The notes beneath the pieces are model-generated. The model was not told the origin of the DNA, searched no databases, and was given only the letters and a program-made list of their open reading frames with translations. The position numbers and the translations under genes were made by a program. Below, piece by piece: positions 7,681 to 13,609 of a DNA stretch of 13,794 nucleotides. The stretch spans positions 1-13,794 of the forward strand of contig JAISQV010000230.1 of NCBI GenBank assembly GCA_031273985.1, in the 5' to 3' direction. This DNA is from Spirochaetaceae bacterium (lineage in GTDB: Bacteria; Spirochaetota; Spirochaetia; Treponematales; Breznakiellaceae). Every line of letters starts with the position of its first letter. Position 1 is the stretch's first letter.

Positions 7681-7695
7681 CTAGGAGCCTTTCAT
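7681..7695 (-). other. Four-codon upstream ORF with ideal ribosome site
   Basis: ATG AAA GGC TCC TAG (peptide MKGS) is preceded, at 6-nt spacing, by AAGGAGGT (7709-7702), a full complement of the 16S 3' end. It is followed at once by the hairpin and T7 tract. It could be a leader peptide controlling the symporter, or the beginning of a gene lost by deletion. The same frame is open further upstream (to 7977) but that stretch resembles no protein I know. Confidence 0.35.
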
Positions 7696-8040
7696 GACGC
7701 TACCTCCTTCATAATCCGCTTGCCTCGAAAGGAGCAGGGTTATTACCATCGATCCCTCGCTCAGCGCCGTGGGTATCGAGATTATCAAAGGTACTTGGGT
7801 TCCCTCCATGGCGGAGGCGCGTAATGCAATTTCCGGGAAAACATCCTGCGGGCGGAACGGCAACAGCCCCCGCATCCTGGCGGCAGGGGACGCCTTGCCT
7901 TGGGGAAAGCCGGCGAAGCGGCGGATGGGGAGCTCCCATGAGCTATTATGCGGTCTGGCCAGAGCTAACACCCCCATAGGGTTACATCATAACCCAGGTT
8001 CCCAAAATATGCTACAAAAAAATTATATTTTTTACGATTA
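7696..8040 (-). other. Hairpin-rich 5' region of the symporter gene
   Basis: No convincing gene on either strand. On the symporter's strand this would be a leader of over 300 nt. Visible stems include TCGATCCC near 7750 with GGGTATCGA near 7775 (one bulge), CCTCC/GGAGG (7803-7817), TGCGGG/CCCGCA near 7847-7874, and GGGTTA/TAACCC (7979-7995). The AT-rich stretch 8010-8040 contains a minus-strand TATAAT (8027-8022) but no good -35. It does not match the cobalamin, TPP, SAM, lysine, glycine, c-di-GMP or yybP riboswitch cores that I checked by eye. Confidence 0.35.
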
Positions 8041-8110
8041 AAGGGGAGAATCAGGTTTTGGGCGCATCCGGCGCCCCTCCGGGACGCCGGACCGGGCTCT
8101 CACTGCAATC

Positions 8111-8133
8111 TTTTGCCGCCTCCGGCGTCAAAA
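8111..8133 (-). terminator. Possible terminator of the acyl-CoA synthetase unit
   Basis: TTTTGCCGCC (8111-8120) and GGCGTCAAAA (8124-8133) form a 10-bp stem with one mismatch, about 90 bases past the minus-strand stop. There is no U-tract beyond the stem, only the T/A base of the stem itself. The remaining bases between 8041 and 8223 hold a second short hairpin (8060-8076) and no gene. Confidence 0.35.
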
Positions 8134-8223
8134 GGATTTCCGTTCGATCCCTTGCGCATTCATATTGCGGCATTTCGTAGCGTGATTCGCACTAAACCGC
8201 CTAATACGCCGGCCCTGCCCGCC

Positions 8224-9939
8224 TTACACAACGCCGCCTTCATCTTCAAATTCGGCGCCGGGACCCTGCTGATCCTCTTCCCGGATGCGGACCCGGCGGA
8301 TCTTGCCGCTGATCGTCTTGGGGAGCTCCGTAACAAATTCCACCACCCGGGGGTACTTGTAGGGGGCCGTCGTCTTCTTCACATGATTCTGGAGCTCCAC
8401 CTTGAGCTCCTCCGAGGCGGTCCAGCCCCGGGCGAGGATTACCGTCGCCTTGACCGCCGTTCCCCGGTCGGGGTCCGGGGTCCCCGTAACGGCGCACTCC
8501 AGCACCGAGGGGTGCTCCAGAAGGGCGCTTTCCACCTCAAAGGGGCCTATACGGTAGCCGGAACTCTTGATCACGTCGTCGGAGCGGCCCACAAACCAGT
8601 AGTACCCGTCCTCGTCCCGCCAGGCCACGTCCCCGGTGTAGTAGATCCCGTCATGCCATACGGAGGCGGTGAGTTCCCCGTCCCGGTAGTAGCCCCCGAA
8701 GATCCCCGCGGGCTGCCGCCGGTCCGTGCGCACCACGATCTGCCCCTCCTCCCCCATGTCGCAGGAAGTACCGTCTTCCCGCAAGAGGTCTATGTCGTAG
8801 CCCGCGGAAGGTTTCCCCATGGAGCCGGGTTTGGGCTCCATCCAGGGAAAGACCGCCATGGTTATCGTCAGTTCCGTCTGGCCGTAACCCTCCCGGAGTT
8901 TATGCCCCGTGGCGGCCAGAAACTGCTCGTAGATCTCCGGGTTCAGGGGCTCCCCCGCAACGCAGCAGTACCGGAGGGAAGAAAAATCGTAGCGGGAAAG
9001 ATCCTCTTTTATAAAGAAACGGTACACCGTGGGGGGAGCGCAGAAAGTCGTTACCCCGCAGCGGCTTATCACCGACAGCATTTCCGCGGGGACAAAGCGG
9101 TCGTAATCGTACACAAAAACAGCGGAACCGCAGAGCCACTGCCCGTAGATCTTCCCCCAGGCAGCCTTGGCCCAGCCGGTGTCCGCCACGGTAAGGTGAA
9201 GGCCGCCGGGCTCCACATTCTGCCAGTATTTTGCCGTCAGAATATGCCCCAGGGGATAGGCAAAATTATGCTGCACCATCTTGGGCATCCCCGTGGTGCC
9301 CGATGTAAAATAGAGCAGCATAATATCATCGTTACTGTTGGGAGAGGCCGGCGGGGCAAAGGTTTCGGAAGCTTCCGCCCTCAGCCTGTTAAAGTCAAGC
9401 CAGCCGCCCGGGGCCGCATCAGCGGGGGCGTGGACGGAGCGCACAAAAGCCTTGAGGCGCGGGGCCGCCCCGCCAAGGGTCTCCAGGGCCTCGTCCGCCC
9501 GGCGCATCACATCCCCGTCATCCACCGCGACTATCCCCGCCACATCGGCCATGCGGCAGCGGTATACAATATCCTTCGCCGTAAGCAGGTGGGTGGCGGG
9601 AATGGCAATGGCGCCAAGCTTGTGCAGGGCCAGCAGTATGGGCCAGTATTCGTGGCGGCGCTTCAGAATCAGCATCACGGGATCGCCCTTCCCTATGCCC
9701 CGGGCGCGGAACACATTAGCCGCCTGGTCGGAGAGGCGTTTCATATCCCCGTAGGTAAATTCAGCCCGGGCCCCGCGCTCATCGCACCAGAGCAGGGCCC
9801 GCCCGGAGGGATTCTCCTCCGCAAGAACATCCATCACATCGTAGGCAAAATTAAAATGCGGAGGAATCGTAACCGAAAAATGGGCCGCAAAATCCTCGTA
9901 GGAATCAAAATTCCCTTTGGGCAGAAAGCGCTCAAGCAT
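8224..9939 (-). CDS. AMP-forming acyl-CoA synthetase (ANL superfamily)
   Basis: 571 residues from the ATG at 9939 (GGAG seven bases upstream). The adenylating-enzyme motifs are present and in order: phosphate loop YFTSGTTGMPK (210-220), YGQTE (352-356), YTGD with D437, GRSDDVIKSSGYRIGPFEVE (451-470) and the catalytic lysine K546 in KTISGKIRR. Full length for the family and no missing key residue. It activates a carboxylic acid with ATP to an acyl-AMP and then to the CoA thioester, in the cytoplasm. Overall it is most like medium-chain or aromatic acyl-CoA ligases, but the acid cannot be fixed from sequence. The gene follows an HTH-cupin regulator on the same strand, with 62 bases between them that hold a palindromic repeat, and is probably co-transcribed with it. 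Confidence 0.9.
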   Translation of the reverse strand: MLERFLPKGNFDSYEDFAAHFSVTIPPHFNFAYDVMDVLAEENPSGRALLWCDERGARAEFTYGDMKRLSDQAANVFRARGIGKGDPVMLILKRRHEYWPILLALHKLGAIAIPATHLLTAKDIVYRCRMADVAGIVAVDDGDVMRRADEALETLGGAAPRLKAFVRSVHAPADAAPGGWLDFNRLRAEASETFAPPASPNSNDDIMLLYFTSGTTGMPKMVQHNFAYPLGHILTAKYWQNVEPGGLHLTVADTGWAKAAWGKIYGQWLCGSAVFVYDYDRFVPAEMLSVISRCGVTTFCAPPTVYRFFIKEDLSRYDFSSLRYCCVAGEPLNPEIYEQFLAATGHKLREGYGQTELTITMAVFPWMEPKPGSMGKPSAGYDIDLLREDGTSCDMGEEGQIVVRTDRRQPAGIFGGYYRDGELTASVWHDGIYYTGDVAWRDEDGYYWFVGRSDDVIKSSGYRIGPFEVESALLEHPSVLECAVTGTPDPDRGTAVKATVILARGWTASEELKVELQNHVKKTTAPYKYPRVVEFVTELPKTISGKIRRVRIREEDQQGPGAEFEDEGGVV

Positions 9940-9966
9940 ACAAACTCCACAGAAAAGGATTTAAGG

Positions 9967-10003
9967 GAGGCGGTTCCAAAATATCAGATTTTGGAACCGC
10001 CTC
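9967..10003. repeat. 37-bp palindromic repeat, copy 2
   Basis: Left arm GAGGCGGTTCCAAAAT (9967-9982), loop ATCAG, right arm its exact reverse complement (9988-10003). The arms are identical to those at 4131-4167; only the loop differs. The right arm overlaps two bases of the stop codon of the HTH-cupin gene, so the hairpin lies between the two genes of a probable operon. There is no run of U after it, so it is not a clear terminator. Confidence 0.92.
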
Positions 10004-10556
10004 AAAGAACTATAGCGAGAAAACGGGCGGGCCTGCCGCCGAGACTCTTCATGCCGTGGGGCTCCGAGGAATCGTAGTAGATACAGTCCCCCGGCCCCAG
10101 CTCCTCCTCGTGCCCCCCCACGGAAACGAGGAGCCGCCCCTCCAGCACATAATCAAATTCCTGGCCCGGATGGGTGTTGAGGGCAATGGGCTTGCCTTCC
10201 GTGCCGGGGTTCGCCTCCACCAGAAAGGGTTCCCCTATTTTCCGGTGGAAGTTCATGGCCAGATTCCAGTAGGTGTACATGGGGCGGCGGCTCACCTCCG
10301 GGGCCCTGTCCGCCCTGGTAACGCAGTAGGTCCTGAGCCGGGAGGCTTCCCCGCTGACCAGTTCCGTAAGGTCCACCTTGAAGTGCCCGGCTATCTCCAC
10401 CAGGGCGCCTATGGGGAATTCCGCCGCCCCGGACTCCCAGGCGCTGTAGTCCGCCGGGTCAAAGCCCAGTTCCCTGGCGAGGGTTTCTACGGATATATTC
10501 TCAATTTCCCGCAGCACCCGGACCCGGGCGGCGATTTCCTGCGTGGCGTCGGACAT
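10002..10556 (-). CDS. HTH (XRE-type) regulator with C-terminal cupin domain
   Basis: 184 residues from the ATG at 10556, which has AAGGAG five bases upstream; a GTG at 10571 overlaps that site. Residues about 9-66 form a lambda-repressor-like helix-turn-helix (ISVETLARELGF, then YSAWESG). Residues about 110-183 form a cupin barrel with HPGQEFDYVLEGRL and GDCIYYDSSEPHG, which supply the usual metal or ligand pocket residues (His129, Glu133, His167). This two-domain class usually senses a small metabolite and controls the adjacent pathway. It lies directly upstream of an acyl-CoA synthetase, so the effector may be that enzyme's acid or acyl-CoA. The last codons overlap the palindromic repeat. 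Confidence 0.88.
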   Translation of the reverse strand: MSDATQEIAARVRVLREIENISVETLARELGFDPADYSAWESGAAEFPIGALVEIAGHFKVDLTELVSGEASRLRTYCVTRADRAPEVSRRPMYTYWNLAMNFHRKIGEPFLVEANPGTEGKPIALNTHPGQEFDYVLEGRLLVSVGGHEEELGPGDCIYYDSSEPHGMKSLGGRPARFLAIVL

Positions 10557-10744
10557 GACCACTCCTTGCACTAAGATCGAATTGGCGCGTGAAACGCCGG
10601 GACTTTCAAAAGAAGCCCCCTTCCGCTACACTGGATTCCGGTTAGCCGGTTCAGCCCCCGAGACTCAACGGCGGAAAGCCCGCAGCGGGGGATATTTTTT
10701 TTAGACCATTTTTTTGAAAGAAAGTTTCATTACCGGAGGTTATT

Positions 10745-11311
10745 ATGTCCGAAAAAAAGGCGCTTGTCTTCCTGGCCGGAGGGTTTGAAGAAGTTGAGGC
10801 CCTTACCCCCATTGATTTTCTCCGCCGGGTCGAGGTAAATCTGCTTACCGTATCGATCAGCGCCAGTAAAACCGTAACAAGTTCCCGGAAAATTCCGGTA
10901 GTCGCCGACCGGCTTATCACGGAACTCCCCCAGGGGGCGGTTTACGACGCGCTGATCCTTCCCGGCGGCGGTGCCGGCGCCTCCAACCTGGCGGCTTCCA
11001 CCGAAGTGGGAGCCCTGCTCAGGGCCCAGGCCGCCGCGGGCCGCCTCATAGCGGCGATCTGCGCCGCCCCCCCGGTGGTGCTGGGCCCCCTGGGCCTCCT
11101 CGTAAACCGGAGCTTTACCTGCTACCCCGGCATGGAGGATCAGGTGAAGGCCGAAGGGGCGCTCTGGTCCGGGGACCCGGTGGTAAGGGACGGGAACCTG
11201 ATCACCAGCCGGGGCGCCGGTACCGCCGCCCAGTGGTCCCTGGCGATCATAGCCGCCCTCCTGGGCCCCGATGAAGCGGAAAGGCTGGCCAGGGCCGTGG
11301 TGCTGCGCTGA
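10745..11311 (+). CDS. DJ-1/YajL (ThiJ/PfpI) family protein
   Basis: 188 residues, start fixed by GGAGG (10735-10739) five bases before the ATG. The DJ-1 landmarks are present: a first strand ending in AGGFEEVEA (E15/E16), PGGGAGA (73-79), and the nucleophile elbow AAICAAPP with Cys106, the same number as in human DJ-1, then a TSRGAGTA segment. The family includes glyoxalase III or deglycase-type activities and oxidative-stress chaperones; which applies here is not visible. Cytoplasmic, no signal peptide. It is transcribed divergently from the HTH-cupin gene across a 188-bp gap that contains an AT-rich stretch with T8 and T7 runs (10694-10715). No operon partner follows. Confidence 0.9.
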   Translation: MSEKKALVFLAGGFEEVEALTPIDFLRRVEVNLLTVSISASKTVTSSRKIPVVADRLITELPQGAVYDALILPGGGAGASNLAASTEVGALLRAQAAAGRLIAAICAAPPVVLGPLGLLVNRSFTCYPGMEDQVKAEGALWSGDPVVRDGNLITSRGAGTAAQWSLAIIAALLGPDEAERLARAVVLR

Positions 11312-11389
11312 CTATAGGGGATAGAGGCGGGCGCCAAGTTTTCTGAAGTGCCTTTCGTTAAACGTGGAAACGATCATCACTTCTGTCAT
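11312..11389 (-). pseudogene. Possible PIN-domain (VapC-like) toxin tail
   Basis: A 25-codon frame from the ATG at 11389 to TAG 11314-11312. The segment VSTFNERHFRKLG resembles the C-terminal (V/L)-T-x-N-x-x-x-F motif of PIN-domain toxins, but with only 25 residues this is a weak resemblance. In-frame stops lie directly upstream. A 13-codon frame (ATG at about 11427) ends in a TGA that overlaps this ATG, the ATGA arrangement common in toxin-antitoxin pairs. A promoter lies upstream at 11448-11476. It may be a deletion remnant or chance. Confidence 0.25.
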
Positions 11390-11447
11390 TTACAAGCATT
11401 CCCCCTATTTTTGATGGGTAAATACATTCAATCTTTACCTACCTTTT

Positions 11448-11476
11448 AGAATAGTAGGCAAAATACCTATAGTCAA
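11448..11476 (-). promoter_or_regulatory. Minus-strand promoter within a palindrome
   Basis: On the minus strand -35 TTGACT (11476-11471), 17-bp spacer, -10 TATTCT (11453-11448). The -10 lies inside an imperfect inverted repeat, TTTACCTAC (11435-11443) against GTAGGCAAA (11454-11462), one mismatch. The surrounding 90 bases are much more AT-rich than the rest of the window. No full gene follows on this strand before 11312, so the promoter appears orphaned. Confidence 0.45.
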
Positions 11477-11643
11477 GCCAAGGAGGGAGAAGAGGAATAA
11501 TCAGGAGGGGGGCCGATTACCATACCATTATTGCGCAGCCCTTACCCGCGTCCCGGCCCCCCTACGCTCCAAAGGTTTCCGCTCCGCGGAAACGCTTTTG
11601 CGCTACCCCCCCGGCACGTTAAGAAGAGAGCAGAAAGCAGGGA
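11477..11643. other. Non-coding gap with two inverted repeats
   Basis: No gene seen. AGGGGGGCCG (11506-11515) and CGGCCCCCCT (11554-11563) form a 10-bp inverted repeat around 38 bases. GTTTCCGC/GCGGAAAC (11575-11593) is a short perfect hairpin with a 3-nt loop. Neither has a U-tract. Function unknown. Confidence 0.5.
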
Positions 11644-11675
11644 GCGCTTTCCCGCCATGGTTTGAGGGAAAGCGC
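11644..11675 (-). terminator. Probable terminator of the lipoprotein gene
   Basis: GCGCTTTCCC (11644-11653) and GGGAAAGCGC (11666-11675) form a perfect 10-bp stem with a 12-nt loop, about 33 bases past the minus-strand stop at 11708. Only a loose pyrimidine-rich stretch follows, so termination may be weak. Confidence 0.5.
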
Positions 11676-11707
11676 CCTTCGCAGGCTTTGCGGCTACTCC
11701 GCTGCTG

Positions 11708-13114
11708 CTATTCCCACTTCAGGGCCGGGTAGCCGTCTCCGCCCATGGTCCAGACGGCGGTGAAGTCCCAGCCGAGGGCCGCGTAGACAGCCTGATCAGG
11801 CCGGGCAGCGCAGTCCGCGCCGTCTTTGCCGCCGGCTTCCGCATCATCAGCGGCGCGCGGGTTTCCGCCCTGGCTTATGGTCATGGCCGCATTGGCGACA
11901 TTGTTTGTCCGCTGCCCATCGCCGCTGTCGCCCGCGCCGGCTATGCGGTAGATGTTCCACCCTGCGCCGGAGGCGGAATCTTCCCCGGTAAGGCTCGTGT
12001 TCAGGGCGGCGCAGTTTTCGATGAGCGGAGCGCCCACATACTGAGCGCCGGCTATGCCTCCGGCGTTGGCGGCGGCGGGAACCCCGAGAGTCCCGCCGGT
12101 TTCCGTCCCGCCGTCTCCCGCCACCTTTACGCTGACAGCCCCTGTCGAGTAGCAGCGGGAAATGCGGGTGTTGGCAGTTGCGTTTGCCCCCGCGATGCCC
12201 CCCGCAAGGGCATACTGTGAGTCTGATTCCGCATTTATGTCCGCGGTGGAATAGCAATCTTCGATGTAGGTGGGGGCCTCATGAAATTGACCCCCCGAGT
12301 TGTAGGCCGCGATGCCGCCCGCATAGGGCAGGTTGTTACCCCTTGCGCTTACCGTACCGGCGGCGGAGCATAAAGTTACCGCCGCGCCCGAATAGTTGTA
12401 GCCGACGATTCCCCCGCAGTAGGCATAGCCGCCGGAGGCGCTCACCGCGCCGTTCCAGCGAGACCTGGTGATAAGATTATCGTTTACGCCTCCCCCGAAG
12501 CCCCCGTCACCGGCTATGCCGCCCGCGTATACCATAAGCTCCTCGCCCATACCGCTCTCCAGGGTTATGGCGCCGCGGGCGGTACAGGAACGAATCGCGG
12601 AACCGTTCTTTATGGCGCCCGCGATGCCGCCGGCGGCGGAATTGTGTCCGTGGGCTGTAAGCCTGATGACTACTTGCGCCGTACAGTTTTCAAAGGCGGA
12701 GCCTTCCGCGCTGCCCGCGATGCCGCCCACCTGCGCGCCCAATCCGGCGGCGGTGCTTACAACGACCCTTACGTTTACCTTCAGGTTGCGCACGGAGGCC
12801 CCCTTCACATGGCCGAAAAGACCGCCGGAAGCGCCTGTGATGGTGATGGTCCTGCCGCCGCCGTCAAAGGTTCCGGTGAAGGGGGCTTCGTGGGTTCCCA
12901 GGGGCTCCCAGTCGTCCAGCGTCAGGTCCGCGTCCAGGACGTAGGCCCCGTTTAGGGGAAGGCCGGGATCAAGGCCTATTTTTGCCAGGGACGCGGCATC
13001 GCGGACCATGATTTCCGGACCGCCGCCGGTTCCGGCGGGCTGTTCGCAGGCGGCGGCAAGCAGGGCCGCCAGCAGCAGCGCGGGCAGGACGCCCGGCGCT
13101 TGTTTTCTCATCAT
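11708..13114 (-). CDS. GLUG-repeat surface lipoprotein
   Basis: 468 residues from the ATG at 13114, set by GAGGAGG six bases upstream; the frame is open to 13267 but that would bury the signal peptide. A lipoprotein signal runs from MMRKQ through an Ala/Leu-rich core to LLAAAC, with Cys23 as the lipidated residue. A region with FTGTFDGGGRTI (an APHP/GLUG-type lead-in) precedes about seven GLUG-like turns of the form (A/V/C)GGI(A/V)G, spread over roughly residues 125-390, spaced 30-50 residues apart and alternating with S-x-x-C-(Y/T)-(S/A) strands. The end reads GWDF-x(2)-VWTMGGDGYPALKW, the usual closing motif of this class. The protein should be a beta-solenoid anchored in the outer membrane or periplasm; its ligand is unknown. 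Its leader contains a cobalamin riboswitch, which suggests a role in B12 or corrinoid supply, or in a B12-replaceable process. Confidence 0.88.
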   Translation of the reverse strand: MMRKQAPGVLPALLLAALLAAACEQPAGTGGGPEIMVRDAASLAKIGLDPGLPLNGAYVLDADLTLDDWEPLGTHEAPFTGTFDGGGRTITITGASGGLFGHVKGASVRNLKVNVRVVVSTAAGLGAQVGGIAGSAEGSAFENCTAQVVIRLTAHGHNSAAGGIAGAIKNGSAIRSCTARGAITLESGMGEELMVYAGGIAGDGGFGGGVNDNLITRSRWNGAVSASGGYAYCGGIVGYNYSGAAVTLCSAAGTVSARGNNLPYAGGIAAYNSGGQFHEAPTYIEDCYSTADINAESDSQYALAGGIAGANATANTRISRCYSTGAVSVKVAGDGGTETGGTLGVPAAANAGGIAGAQYVGAPLIENCAALNTSLTGEDSASGAGWNIYRIAGAGDSGDGQRTNNVANAAMTISQGGNPRAADDAEAGGKDGADCAARPDQAVYAALGWDFTAVWTMGGDGYPALKWE

Positions 13115-13333
13115 CGTTTTCCTCCTCATTCCAGGGTTCGTATGTTGGCCGCGCAGGAACTCCAGCCTTCCGCGGCTTTGCAGGCTTTCTATGGAGAGAA
13201 GACAAAGAGGTTGCACGAGCGGAGGTTTGCTATGCTCTGTAGGGACACTGAACAGTCTCCAGGCCATACCGCTTCTCCGCGAAAAGCCGGCGGCGGCGAG
13301 ATGTTACCGTCTATTAGAGCACACAGATAAACG
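13115..13333 (-). other. Long leader between riboswitch and lipoprotein start
   Basis: About 220 bases on the minus strand with no recognised gene. It contains a GCTTTTC/GAGAAGC hairpin (about 13290-13274) and a GC-rich stem around 13175-13149 (GCCGCG with CGCGGC) that lies just before the lipoprotein ribosome site. The lipoprotein reading frame is open through the last 153 bases of it, without a ribosome site at the upstream ATG. Confidence 0.5.
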
Positions 13334-13366
13334 GCTCCCCGGGCCCTGCCACGGAGCCCGGGAAAC
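13334..13366 (-). terminator. Terminator-like stem of the riboswitch expression platform
   Basis: On the minus strand GUUUCCCGGGC (13366-13356) can pair with GCCCGGGGAGC (13344-13334), 11 pairs counting G-U, with an 11-nt loop. The stem is followed by CGUUUAUCUGUG, moderately U-rich. A competing stem GGCUCC (13358-13353)/GGAGCC (13338-13333) uses part of the same bases. The position, about 30 nt after the aptamer, fits transcriptional attenuation when cobalamin is bound. Confidence 0.55.
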
Positions 13367-13397
13367 GGCCGCTTGGGGCTGGCCCTTCGCGGCGGCG

Positions 13398-13564
13398 GCG
13401 CACCAAAGTCTCCTGGCTCGGAGCCTGCGCTGCCGCCGGCCTTCCCGGCCGCCCCCCGGGGCGCCAGTGGCCGTAAGGGCGGCAGCGGGACGCGGCAGTG
13501 CCGGCCCAACCCCTTACAGTTACGGGATAGCGGGGGCTTTGCACCCCCTTCCTCTGAAGTACGC
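13398..13564 (-). promoter_or_regulatory. Cobalamin riboswitch aptamer
   Basis: All core elements of the cobalamin riboswitch are present in order on the minus strand. GGGGGUGCAAAGCCCCC (13548-13532) is the GGUG hairpin. GCUAUCCCGUAACUGUAA (13531-13514) matches the GCUGUCCCGCAACUGUAA core. Then come GCCACUG (13471-13465), GGGAAGGC (13446-13439) and the B12 box GAGCCAGGAGAC (13419-13408). The closing P1 helix can form from GCGUACU (13564-13558) with GGUGCGC (13404-13398), seven pairs with two G-U. A consensus promoter places the transcript start at about the 5' end of P1. The aptamer precedes the GLUG lipoprotein gene, the only gene on this transcript inside the window. Confidence 0.95.
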
Positions 13565-13571
13565 TAGGGTC

Positions 13572-13599
13572 ATTATAGTTGAGCCGGGAAATGTGTCAA
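13572..13599 (-). promoter_or_regulatory. Consensus promoter of the riboswitch-lipoprotein transcript
   Basis: On the minus strand -35 TTGACA (13599-13594) and -10 TATAAT (13577-13572) are both perfect matches, with a 16-bp spacer. The expected start, around 13565, coincides with the first base of the aptamer's P1 helix. The insertion sequence begins just upstream of the -35. Confidence 0.9.
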
Positions 13600-13609
13600 G
13601 CGGCCGCAT

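Noticed and set aside
7681..7977. A 98-codon minus-strand gene
   Set aside because: No ribosome site at its first ATG and no recognisable similarity; only its last four codons have an ideal ribosome site.
7801..8000. A second cobalamin-type riboswitch before the symporter
   Set aside because: A GGGAAAGCCGGCGAAGC stretch on the plus strand looks vaguely similar, but there is no GCCACTG, no B12 box and no ACTGTAA core on either strand.
8113..10077. A 654-codon open frame on the plus strand
   Set aside because: Antisense to the acyl-CoA synthetase, which has every ANL motif. The translated sequence has no recognisable domain.
13141..13260. A c-di-GMP-I riboswitch before the lipoprotein
   Set aside because: GCAAACC and GCAAAGCC occur in order, but the P2 spacing is too long and the GGGTTACC end segment is absent.
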